64,000 nt of DNA from a bacterium (lineage in GTDB: Bacteria; Zhuqueibacterota; Zhuqueibacteria; Residuimicrobiales; Residuimicrobiaceae), in the NCBI GenBank assembly GCA_029565685.1, contig JAKQNR010000032.1, positions 213,602 through 277,601 on the forward strand, in the 5' to 3' direction. A program made the translations under genes and the position numbers. Positions 8,857-17,526 of this stretch are shown here, in pieces; within the stretch, counting starts at the first letter, position 1; each line of letters opens with the position of its first letter. The notes beneath the pieces are model-generated. The model was given only the letters and a program-made list of their open reading frames with translations. It made no database searches and was not told the DNA's origin.

Positions 8857-10803
8857 ATGGCTGCCAAAGTCGTCATTGTACAAACGCATTTCAGACGGGC
8901 TGTTCCTTTTTTAACGATATTTCTGTTTGCTTTCACTTTGCGTTTGATCTATTTGCAGGGCTATCGACATTATCCCTTGTTCGCTTTTCCCCAGGTGGAT
9001 GCCGAGACCTATCTCTCCCAGGCCAAACAGATGGCGGACGGCCATTTTTTTCAAACCAACCGGTTTAGTTTTTATCAACCGCCGCTTTATCCCGTCCTGC
9101 TCGCCGCGTGTATGTATTTTATCACCACTCAGCTTTATTGGATTCATCTTTTTCAAATGATCCTGGGATCCATTAACTGTTTATTGCTCTACCAGGTGGG
9201 TAAATACTGCTTTTCTCCTTCCGCCGCTGTACTCGCTGCCTTGGCCTCCGGTTGCTATTGGCCGCTGATCTATTTCGACGGAGAGTTGTTGCCGTCCACC
9301 GTGGCCATCTTTTTTATCTTGCTATTTATGCTATTTTGGTTGAAATTTATCAAATTATCCAACCGGTCGGCGCTTTTCTTGTCCGGAGTCAGTTTGGGAT
9401 TTGCCGCGATCGCTATCCCCAACATACTTTTGTTCGGCTGGACCGTATGCCCCATCGCTATCCTTTCTTCGGCGGTGCGCGGAAAGTCCCCTATCCACTG
9501 GATTGACGCTCTGAAAAGGCTGCTGATCTTTGCCGCCGCTTCCATCTTGCCTTTGGCGCCGATCTCTCTGTATCATTGGCATCTTGAAAGGGTTTTCGTG
9601 CCGATCTCGCACAACGGCGGTCTGAATTTTTACATCGGCAACAGCCCGAAAGCGGAAAACGCGGTAGGCATTCGCCCCGGTGAAGAATGGGATCATTTTA
9701 TCCAAACTCCGCAGAGAGAGAACCCGCAGAGCGTTCTTTCCAGCGCCGCTTTTTCAATGTATTGGTACAAGAAAAGTTGGCAATATATCCATCGTCAACC
9801 GGTTGAATTTGTCAAAAATTTTATACGCAAACTATTTCGTCTCTTGGACGCTTATGAAACCAAGCGAAATATGGATATCTATTTTTTTCGACAGAAATTT
9901 TCCACTCTTATGAAATGGCCGCTTTTGGGCTTCGGGGTCGTACTGCCTCTATCGCTTCTGGGCTTGGTCTGGCCGCGTCCTGCAAACCCATACCGCATCT
10001 TTCTGACGTGGTACCTTTGCATCTATGGATTCTCTGTCATTATTTTTTTTGTTACCGCCCGCTATCGCCTTCCCCTGACGCCGGTGCTCCTGCTGTTCGC
10101 CGCTCACGCCTTTCTGCACCTGCTGCAACGATTGCGCACAAAGAGACTGCCATGGAAACAGATAGCGTTCCTGACCGCAACAAGTCTGTGGATTCATCTG
10201 GATCCAGCCGGCGTTCGCCCCAGCCAGGCGGAGCAGAAGGCCTCTCAGGCTGAGAGCTGGTACTATCTGGCAAGATCGATAGGGGATGCCGCCAACCATC
10301 AAGACGACCCGGCGGATCGAGTGACGGGCTGGAAGAACGCCATCCAGACCATGCAGGTCTCCGCGCAATGCGATTCCTCCTTTGCTTACCCGCTTACTTT
10401 CATCGGCATCTATTCAGTGCAAATTGCCAAACAATTGCTGAAAGATTTCGTTTCGCAGGAGACGCCCGTTGTCGAAAAAAAGCGACTCCTGGGGCAGGTC
10501 GCTGCGCATCTGGCCTGCGCCGAAGGGCATTATCGTCAGGCCCATGCGCTCGCACCTCTCCAGGTCTCTCCAGTTTACAATCTTTCTCTGGCGCTTTTTT
10601 ATCAGAATATTGTCGATTTTAATAATCCTTTCCTTTCACCTGACCTTGTGCGAGCGGCTATTGTCCGACGATGTGATGAAATCGCCCTTCTTCTGGATCA
10701 GCTGCTTCAGCAAAAGTATCTCAACGACCTTGCCAAATATACTGAACTTCAATTCAAGGCAGCGATGCAGAGAGAACAAGTTTTGCAGAATGCTATTTTT
10801 TAA
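8857..10803 (+). CDS. GT39/ArnT-like multi-spanning glycosyltransferase
   Basis: This 648-aa integral membrane protein has a first TM helix at about residues 15-33 and then an acidic, DxE-containing periplasmic loop (PQVDAETYLSQAKQMADG) before QPPLYPVLLA. That is the layout of the PMT/ArnT family (PF13231-like), which transfers sugars from polyprenyl-phosphate donors to lipid or protein acceptors at the outer face of the inner membrane. Many further hydrophobic helices run to about residue 430. The remaining 200 residues are soluble and helical (AHLACAEGHYRQAHALAPL, a TPR-like pattern). It follows the hairpin at 8.8 kb and ends 13 bases before the next likely start. Donor and acceptor cannot be told from sequence. 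Confidence 0.65.
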   Translation: MAAKVVIVQTHFRRAVPFLTIFLFAFTLRLIYLQGYRHYPLFAFPQVDAETYLSQAKQMADGHFFQTNRFSFYQPPLYPVLLAACMYFITTQLYWIHLFQMILGSINCLLLYQVGKYCFSPSAAVLAALASGCYWPLIYFDGELLPSTVAIFFILLFMLFWLKFIKLSNRSALFLSGVSLGFAAIAIPNILLFGWTVCPIAILSSAVRGKSPIHWIDALKRLLIFAAASILPLAPISLYHWHLERVFVPISHNGGLNFYIGNSPKAENAVGIRPGEEWDHFIQTPQRENPQSVLSSAAFSMYWYKKSWQYIHRQPVEFVKNFIRKLFRLLDAYETKRNMDIYFFRQKFSTLMKWPLLGFGVVLPLSLLGLVWPRPANPYRIFLTWYLCIYGFSVIIFFVTARYRLPLTPVLLLFAAHAFLHLLQRLRTKRLPWKQIAFLTATSLWIHLDPAGVRPSQAEQKASQAESWYYLARSIGDAANHQDDPADRVTGWKNAIQTMQVSAQCDSSFAYPLTFIGIYSVQIAKQLLKDFVSQETPVVEKKRLLGQVAAHLACAEGHYRQAHALAPLQVSPVYNLSLALFYQNIVDFNNPFLSPDLVRAAIVRRCDEIALLLDQLLQQKYLNDLAKYTELQFKAAMQREQVLQNAIF

Positions 10804-10816
10804 AAGGTTCGAACCC

Positions 10817-13267
10817 ATGATCAACCGTGCATGCACTTTCTTGTCAGCGATGCTGCTGGCCGTTCACCTGACAGTCGCCGGTCGGACGGCCGACGCCGGG
10901 ATCGTTCCCTGGACGATCAATTTACCTCCCTCTTTAGCTCAGGATAAAGCTGTTCAGGCAGCGCTGGCTGATCTGAATGCGATTGCACGATCCTGTGGAG
11001 TCCAATTCTCCATTCCACAGACGCTGGATGCTCTGCCCGGACAGGTTGTCGTGATCAGCCGCATAGGAGTGAAAAAGCCATCTGATCTGCTTCGGCCGCA
11101 TAGAGCCAATTGGATGCCTGTACGCCATCCTGAAGGCTTTAAACTAATGACCGTAGGTCAAGCGCCCGACAAAGCTCTGCTCATTTCCGGCGGGTCTCCT
11201 CTCGGCGTCGCATACGGACTCTATTGGCTCTATGACCGGATGCGCGTAAGCAAGACCCTTCCAGATCTATCGGTCGACAAGCAGCCTTCGCTTGCCATTC
11301 GCATGACCCGCAGTATGGTCGCCAGCAAAGATGATCTGCACCGGGCTCTGCGCTTCGGGCTGAACACGGTTTTTGGCGAAAACCCACTCAATCTGATCCC
11401 CTGGGACTCTGAACCGGAATCCAGCGAGAACGCTGGAAAACGGGAAACCGCCAAAGCATTGATCGAATATGCGCACGCCTTGCACATGAAATATCTGGCC
11501 TTTGGCACTGATTTCACCTTTCATCCCTCGCTGTTGCAGGAATTCAACGCGGCTCTATCCCCGGATGATCCGGCGTTCTGGGAAGCGGTGCAGGCGAAAT
11601 ACCGCCGGCTCTTTTACTCTATGCCGGAACTGGATGGCTTGGCCAACTTTCTTGGCGAAGAGCAGATGTATTGGGGGAACTATCAGACCTTTGATCCCAT
11701 CCACCACGGCATCGATTGTGACTGGAGTCTGGAAAAACGGTATCGTACGTTTCTCATCAAAGTGCGGGAAGTCGTTGCCGAGGAATTCGGCAAACTTTAT
11801 TTTCATATCACCTGGGACAATTCGCCTGGCGAAGTGCATGCCCAACCGCAGGTATATCGCCGAATATTGGATGAAACCGTGCCGGTCGAAAATTTATATC
11901 TCATCCCCAGTTCGACTCAGAATGACCGCTGGTGGTTTCAGGCCTTTAATCCGACCTTTAATCAGACTCCACATCGAATGCTGGTCATCTTTGAGACCAT
12001 GGATTATCATCATGGCGAAAATATGTTTCCGACTTTTCCCGGGCCCTATTACCAGGCCTGGCTGCAGCTGGTTCTCGGCTCTACCCCAAGCAATCTGCAG
12101 GGCGCCAATGCCGATATGCCGGCTCAGGATGTTTGGAACGAAACCCGCAATCTGACCGCCTACACCCTCTACCGTCTGATGTGGAATCCCCATGAAGATG
12201 TACAAACCATTGCTGAAGATTTCGCCGCCATTCATTTCGGTCCTGCCGCCGCTGCCGGAATGGCAGACCTTTTCATGCTATCACCCATTGCCTACAAATA
12301 CGGCCTTTACATTGAACCGGTCACCTACGGACAGTTCACCTCTTTGCCGCATATTCGGGTCGGCTCGTTTGTCGTTCAGGGATTTCCTGCCATCGATAAG
12401 GGCAAGGAGCACATCGAATTTTTGCGCAAGCTCTATGTACGCTGCAAGCCCTGGATCCCAGAGACCCTGTCTTACCTGGACCATGGGCTGGAAACCGCTG
12501 AAACCATGCGCCGCAAATTCGAGCTGATTGCACCGGCCCTTGCGGATGAAGCACGATCGAACCAGGTTGCGCAGGCGCTGGACATGACGCGCCTGCTGAT
12601 TCAGACCAACAACCGCTATGTAAAAAGCTTTTTCGCTTATTTTCACTATCTGGAGAACCCTGATGAGTCCAGCCGGCAGCAGCTGGCCGAACAGGTTCAG
12701 GCCCTGCAAATCGCCTGCGAGCAATTCCAGCACGTCCCCGGGTTCGGCTATGATCTGGCCGGAGTCCGTCAGCTGGTGGTCAATGCGCATGCGCTGTTGC
12801 AGGATAAGGCTGCGGCTGAAAAGGAACTGTTGGAAGCGCCTACTATGGCTGAGATTGAAACCGCGGTGGCCCGAGAGCAGGAGAAATATGCGCGAATTTT
12901 ACATGACCATGCACTGGAGGCGGTGCGGGTGTTGCATTGGGAGGGCCGAGTGGATGGCGTGGATGTCTTAAAGATGAACGACAGGAATCTGGAGATTGAG
13001 CATGTCAAATGGGACGCCATCTATTTCAAAGATCAGACAATTTTCGCCGCGCTTCCGCAGAGGCCGGTGACGGTGATTCCTAAAAATCTTGATTCCCGCC
13101 CCATGCATCCATTTGTGCTGGAACAGCCGTCCGCAGCAAACGGCTACACCGCCAAGATACTCCTCAACGATCTGCCCGGCGGCGCCGGCTGGTGTAAATT
13201 CGACCTTTATTATATCGATAAAAATCCGCTTGAATTGAATATGCTTCCACCATGGGCTGAACGATGA
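10817..13267 (+). CDS. Secreted GH67/GH115-like (alpha-glucuronidase-type) protein
   Basis: I place the start at ATG 10817, because the reading frame extends upstream into the preceding gene and this Met opens a signal peptide (MINRACTFLSAMLLAVHL, cleavage near TADA); AAAAGG lies 9 bases upstream. The 816-aa product has an N-terminal alpha/beta domain containing ISGGSPLGVAYGLYWLYDRM, typical of the small domain that precedes the barrel in GH67/GH115/GH20-type enzymes. A TIM-barrel-like section with FGLNTVFGEN, FLGEEQMYWG and FHITWDNSPGE follows, then a helical C-terminal part. This suggests an exo-acting enzyme on uronic-acid or amino-sugar side chains. I cannot identify the catalytic pair, so the family is provisional. 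It overlaps the next gene by ATGA. Confidence 0.5.
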   Translation: MINRACTFLSAMLLAVHLTVAGRTADAGIVPWTINLPPSLAQDKAVQAALADLNAIARSCGVQFSIPQTLDALPGQVVVISRIGVKKPSDLLRPHRANWMPVRHPEGFKLMTVGQAPDKALLISGGSPLGVAYGLYWLYDRMRVSKTLPDLSVDKQPSLAIRMTRSMVASKDDLHRALRFGLNTVFGENPLNLIPWDSEPESSENAGKRETAKALIEYAHALHMKYLAFGTDFTFHPSLLQEFNAALSPDDPAFWEAVQAKYRRLFYSMPELDGLANFLGEEQMYWGNYQTFDPIHHGIDCDWSLEKRYRTFLIKVREVVAEEFGKLYFHITWDNSPGEVHAQPQVYRRILDETVPVENLYLIPSSTQNDRWWFQAFNPTFNQTPHRMLVIFETMDYHHGENMFPTFPGPYYQAWLQLVLGSTPSNLQGANADMPAQDVWNETRNLTAYTLYRLMWNPHEDVQTIAEDFAAIHFGPAAAAGMADLFMLSPIAYKYGLYIEPVTYGQFTSLPHIRVGSFVVQGFPAIDKGKEHIEFLRKLYVRCKPWIPETLSYLDHGLETAETMRRKFELIAPALADEARSNQVAQALDMTRLLIQTNNRYVKSFFAYFHYLENPDESSRQQLAEQVQALQIACEQFQHVPGFGYDLAGVRQLVVNAHALLQDKAAAEKELLEAPTMAEIETAVAREQEKYARILHDHALEAVRVLHWEGRVDGVDVLKMNDRNLEIEHVKWDAIYFKDQTIFAALPQRPVTVIPKNLDSRPMHPFVLEQPSAANGYTAKILLNDLPGGAGWCKFDLYYIDKNPLELNMLPPWAER

Positions 13268-14469
13268 TTCTCACACGATTCTCTATTTTTCCCTCAGTCG
13301 GATTCGCGCTGTTTGTCGCTTTGATCATCAGCGTGTTCCTTTTACCCTGCACCGCCTGGAATCAAACCGGGCTTTCCGGACAATTCATCTTTCAACCGGA
13401 TCGCCTTTTGCACGGTCACACACATGCCTCCTCTCTGGTCGAATGCCCGAACGGAGACCTGCTGGCCTGCTGGTACGAAGGCGCTACGGATCGAAGCGAG
13501 GATGTGCACATTCAGGCCGCACGGATGAAAAAAGGAGGGGAATGGGGTTCTCCCTTTCTGCTGGCTGACACGCCCACCTTATCAGACAATAATCCCTGCA
13601 TGATCATCGACCGGCAAAATCGTCTCTGGCTGTTTTATTACACACTGCTGGGCGGTTCCGAACAGCCATGGGAAACCGCTTTTTTACGGTTTAAACAATC
13701 CCGTGATTATGAAAATCAGGACCGGCCTGTCCTCTGGAATTATGAGGCCGATCTGCCGGTACAGGTTGGGGACCTGGACACGATTGTATCTAGACTATGC
13801 GACGACTCGGCGTGGGTCGCGCCCGGCGCTGACGACCTACGCCAAAAGGCAAAGTTGCATCTGCGCAACCAATTGTCCCGACGCCTGGGATGGACCACTC
13901 GGGCGCGGCCGCTTATTCAGAGTTCCGGTGAACTGGTGTTGCCCATGGCATCGGAGATCTTTGGCATCGCGACCATGGCCATCACCCCTGATCAAGGACG
14001 GACATGGTTTTTTTCCCAGCCGCCGTTGGGTTATGGCGTTGAACAGCCCACTCTTTTTGAGAGATCGGACGGCGTCCTGGTAGCTTATTTCCGAGATGCG
14101 ACTTCGCTGCATCGGATCCGTTCAAGCATCTCTCGGGATCGCGGCAGGACTTGGTCCCCGATTATCGCCAGCGAATTGCCCAATCCAGGCTCAGGCCTGG
14201 AGGTGCTGCGGTTGAGAAACGGTCATGTCGTTTTGATCTATAATGATGTGGAAAGCGATCCGCGCAGCCGGCTGGCGGTTTCACTGTCTTTGGACGAAGG
14301 GAAGACCTGGCCCTACACCCGCCACCTCGAGGACAGCCCGGAGGGTAGATTCGACTATCCCTCTTTGTTGCAGGCTCAGGATGGCCGGTTGCACGCTGTC
14401 TACAGCTATAATGTGCAGACTATCAAACATGTCTCTTTTTCAGAGGCTTGGATCATGGGAAAAAACTGA
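13264..14469 (+). CDS. Sialidase-superfamily (BNR/Asp-box) exo-glycosidase-like protein
   Basis: The product is 401 aa with an N-terminal signal/anchor segment (ALFVALIISVFLLPCTAWN). Three Asp-box motifs of the S/T-x-D-x-G-x-T-W type are visible in the second half (TPDQGRTW, SRDRGRTW, SLDEGKTW), the hallmark of six-bladed sialidase-fold propellers. HGHTHASSLVECPNGDLLACWYEG near residue 45 is the characteristic first blade of the BNR_2 (PF13088) group, which includes many proteins that are not true sialidases. It is coupled by ATGA to the GH67-like gene and its end overlaps the start region of the GH106 gene, so it belongs to the same catabolic transcript. Substrate is unknown; the rhamnosidase and mannosidase neighbours argue against sialic acid. 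Confidence 0.65.
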   Translation: MILTRFSIFPSVGFALFVALIISVFLLPCTAWNQTGLSGQFIFQPDRLLHGHTHASSLVECPNGDLLACWYEGATDRSEDVHIQAARMKKGGEWGSPFLLADTPTLSDNNPCMIIDRQNRLWLFYYTLLGGSEQPWETAFLRFKQSRDYENQDRPVLWNYEADLPVQVGDLDTIVSRLCDDSAWVAPGADDLRQKAKLHLRNQLSRRLGWTTRARPLIQSSGELVLPMASEIFGIATMAITPDQGRTWFFSQPPLGYGVEQPTLFERSDGVLVAYFRDATSLHRIRSSISRDRGRTWSPIIASELPNPGSGLEVLRLRNGHVVLIYNDVESDPRSRLAVSLSLDEGKTWPYTRHLEDSPEGRFDYPSLLQAQDGRLHAVYSYNVQTIKHVSFSEAWIMGKN

Positions 14470-14483
14470 CAGGCAGCGCTACG

Positions 14484-17400
14484 ATGTTTTTTATTGCAAA
14501 AGGATCGAAATCAGTTCATGCTCTTGGAGCCGTACTCCTGCTGGCAAATGGCCTGTTTGCTGCGCCGTTTGATGAAGGACTTGTGCACGGCTTCTTACAG
14601 CCACCCCGTGACTGTCGTCCGTACACCTACTGGTTCTGGCCTGCCAGCGCTGTTACTGAGGAAGAACTCACCTGGGAATTGCAGCAAATGTATGAGCAGG
14701 GCATGGGTGGAGTTCTGATCAACAGCGCCTTCGGGCCGATCTATGAAAAAGGATCGATCCCGTTTTTATCCGAGGATCATCTTAAAATGATCCGTCATGC
14801 GGTGCTGGCGGCCAAAAAGCTGGGAATGAAGGTCATTCTCAATTTCAGCGGCGGTTGGGTGTTCGGCGGCTTTTGGCTGCCGCCTGCGCAGCGCAGTCAA
14901 AGCTTGGTGCCGGCATCCATGGAAGTGAAGGGACCTGTCCATGTTTTCACCGAATTGCCCAAATTCGTCAAAGCGGCCGATCACCGTGGCGAGATCTCGG
15001 TTGCGGATATTCCCGATGGCGAGAAACTGGTAGCCGTCATCGCTGGAGAAATTAAAGATGGAAAGATGATTTCCTCATCTCTTGTGGATTTAACCGCTCA
15101 GGTTGCCAACGATTCGCTGGATTGGACTGTACCGGAAGGCCTTTGGCGGCTGACCGTCTTTTGGCTCAAATACACCGGCCAGAAGACAGTGCCGCCGGAC
15201 TATGGCCAGGTGCATTGGTGCGTCGATCATTTCAGTCGATCTGCAATGAAAACCTATTGCGAATATATCGGCGGCCGATACTATCAGGCGGTCGGTGATG
15301 AATTCGGCAAAACCATAACCGCTTTACATTGTGACAGCTTCGAGATGGCCAGTCTGCCCAACGGCTTTTACTGGAGCGACAGCCTGCTGACGCAATTTCA
15401 TGCGTGCAAGGGGTATGATCTGACCCGATATCTACCGGCGCTGTGGTGGCCGATCGACGACCTCTCCGAAAAAATCCGATATGATGTGAATGATTTTCTT
15501 CATCAGGCCGGTCTGAAGATTTTTTTTCATAGCTTCTTGCAATGGTGTCATAGTCATGGCATCCAAGCCAGCATGGAGCCCTATGGATTCACCACCGACA
15601 TCCTCGAGGGCGCCGGCATGGTCGATCTGCCGTTCATGGAGGTCACACCCGGTGAAAAAGACGCGGTTCCCTGGTTCGACACCCGCATCGGTCCGAAACG
15701 CTATGTCGCCTCCGGCGCGGATCTGTATGGAAGAAATGTGATCGGCGTGGAAGCCTACACCTATTTGCATTGGGAGCTTTATCGCGCCACCCTGGAGGAA
15801 CTGAAAATCGCCAGCGATGGTTTTCTCTGCGCCGGCGCCAATCATTTTTTCAATCACTTGTATGCCTACAGCCCCGAACGGCAAGCCGTTCCTTCAAGAA
15901 CCCTCCCCTGGGCGGCGGTCATCAATCACACCAATCTCTGGTGGAAGGATTATCATCACCTGGCGGATTATATCGGACGATGCTGTTTTCTCTTACGCCA
16001 GGGCCGGCCGCTGAAAGACATTGCGATCTATTCTCCTTTGGCCAACCAATGGACCCTTGATGTTCAGAACGCCCGAAAATGGACCAGGGAGTACGACTGG
16101 GGCGCCCTGGGCGAACTGATCTTTGCCAATGGCTATCAATTCGATCTGATCAACGACGAGGTTCTGCAGCACCATGCTGCCTGGAACAACGGCCGTCTTA
16201 CCGTCAACGCTATGGAGTACAAGATTTTGCTCTTGCCGGACATCAGCGCCATGCCTGTGGAAACGCTGGAAATCATTCGACGATATGTCGCTGATGGCGG
16301 TGTGGCGATTGCTTTGGAACAGCTGCCGAACCGTTCGGTCGGATTGTTTGATTATACGGCTAAAGACCGACAGGTGCAGTCCCTGATTCGCGAGATGTTC
16401 GCCGAACCGCTGGGACGAGACGGAACAGGAGAGAAACTGTTCGGCAAAGGACGCACGCATTTCATCAAGCGGGTCCTCCATCGGCAGGATGCCCTTGACC
16501 GGCGCAGCAGCCCCCTCGACCCTTTCGTCAACACATTGCGCGCCTACCTGCCCCCGGATGTGTCCATCGACTTGACCGCTGCCGGACTGCGGCAGAACAA
16601 CGGGCTGAGCTTTTTTCATCGCCGTCTCGGCGAGGACGACCTCTATTTTATCGCTAATATTCAAGACCAGCCATTCCAGCTGCCGCTCACCTTTCGGGTT
16701 CAGGAAAAAATTCCCTGGCACTGGAATCCCTATAATGGATCCATCGTCCGGCTATGGCATTATCGACCAAGTTCTCAGGGCATTGAAATCCCCATCGAGT
16801 TGGCCCCTTTTGAATCCATGTTCGTACTTTTTCAATCGGGCCAAGATTGCCGCCGAATTTTAGCCGGTGATTTTCACCGTATCGTAGATATGAAACAGAA
16901 CACGATCGACGTTGCCTCCAGGATGAACGGTCGTCATCATCTGCTGGTGCAGAGTGGAGAACGATCCGCCTCTCTCGCTTACACTGTGAACGGCGTTCCG
17001 CCGCCGTTTGAACTGGCCGGTCCGTGGAGAATGACCCTGCCAGACATCGGGGTTGACACCGTATTAACGCACCTCGTATCCTGGACCGTTCATCCTGCTA
17101 CCCGCCATTATAGCGGCGCCGGCTGTTATGAAATCCATTTTACCCTTCCTGCGGACTATGCGGATACACCACTCAGGCTTTGGTTGGATTTAGGCAAAGT
17201 GGGCAGCATTGCTCATGTACAACTGAACGGCAAGCCGATCGGTACGCACTGGATGGGCCACACCCATTTGCCCCTCACCTCCGCTTTCCAACCTGGAGAT
17301 AACATCTTGGTGGTGGAGGTCATTAACACCCTGATCAATCGCGCGGCCGCTCTCTCAGAAACGATTCCCATTCCTGAAAATCTGATTCCCCATTATGGCA

Positions 17401-17525
17401 GGGGAACGACGGCTTTTACAAAAAGTTTTCGCGGCCCCGTCGGCTTTGCCGCTCTACCCGCTTCCGGCTTGATCGGACCGGTCCGCATCATTGCTGAAAA
17501 GATTGCAACAGTTCCAGTGAGGTGA
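14484..17525 (+). CDS. GH106-type alpha-L-rhamnosidase, paralogue 1
   Basis: I prefer ATG 14484 because it begins a signal peptide (MFFIAKGSKSVHALGAVLLL, cut near LFA); the in-frame ATG at 14448, inside the previous gene, is the alternative. The 1013-aa product opens with the GH106 (PF17132) barrel signature: CRPYTYWFWPASAVTEEELT, then QGMGGVLIN. It continues through LGMKVILNFSGGW, a shared block GEKDAVPWFDTRIGPKRYVA and the acidic TLEELKIASDGF. The C-terminus is a GH2-like jelly roll (LWLDLGKVGSIAHVQLNGKP) ending LPASGLIGPVRI. GH106 enzymes release terminal alpha-L-rhamnose. Two homologues lie at 33.9 and 41.3 kb. The stop is one base from the next start. Confidence 0.75.
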   Translation: MFFIAKGSKSVHALGAVLLLANGLFAAPFDEGLVHGFLQPPRDCRPYTYWFWPASAVTEEELTWELQQMYEQGMGGVLINSAFGPIYEKGSIPFLSEDHLKMIRHAVLAAKKLGMKVILNFSGGWVFGGFWLPPAQRSQSLVPASMEVKGPVHVFTELPKFVKAADHRGEISVADIPDGEKLVAVIAGEIKDGKMISSSLVDLTAQVANDSLDWTVPEGLWRLTVFWLKYTGQKTVPPDYGQVHWCVDHFSRSAMKTYCEYIGGRYYQAVGDEFGKTITALHCDSFEMASLPNGFYWSDSLLTQFHACKGYDLTRYLPALWWPIDDLSEKIRYDVNDFLHQAGLKIFFHSFLQWCHSHGIQASMEPYGFTTDILEGAGMVDLPFMEVTPGEKDAVPWFDTRIGPKRYVASGADLYGRNVIGVEAYTYLHWELYRATLEELKIASDGFLCAGANHFFNHLYAYSPERQAVPSRTLPWAAVINHTNLWWKDYHHLADYIGRCCFLLRQGRPLKDIAIYSPLANQWTLDVQNARKWTREYDWGALGELIFANGYQFDLINDEVLQHHAAWNNGRLTVNAMEYKILLLPDISAMPVETLEIIRRYVADGGVAIALEQLPNRSVGLFDYTAKDRQVQSLIREMFAEPLGRDGTGEKLFGKGRTHFIKRVLHRQDALDRRSSPLDPFVNTLRAYLPPDVSIDLTAAGLRQNNGLSFFHRRLGEDDLYFIANIQDQPFQLPLTFRVQEKIPWHWNPYNGSIVRLWHYRPSSQGIEIPIELAPFESMFVLFQSGQDCRRILAGDFHRIVDMKQNTIDVASRMNGRHHLLVQSGERSASLAYTVNGVPPPFELAGPWRMTLPDIGVDTVLTHLVSWTVHPATRHYSGAGCYEIHFTLPADYADTPLRLWLDLGKVGSIAHVQLNGKPIGTHWMGHTHLPLTSAFQPGDNILVVEVINTLINRAAALSETIPIPENLIPHYGRGTTAFTKSFRGPVGFAALPASGLIGPVRIIAEKIATVPVR

Positions 17526-17526
17526 A

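Noticed and set aside
10469..10816. Long upstream extension of the GH67-like gene
   Set aside because: It overlaps the preceding glycosyltransferase in another frame, and ATG 10817 begins a signal peptide.
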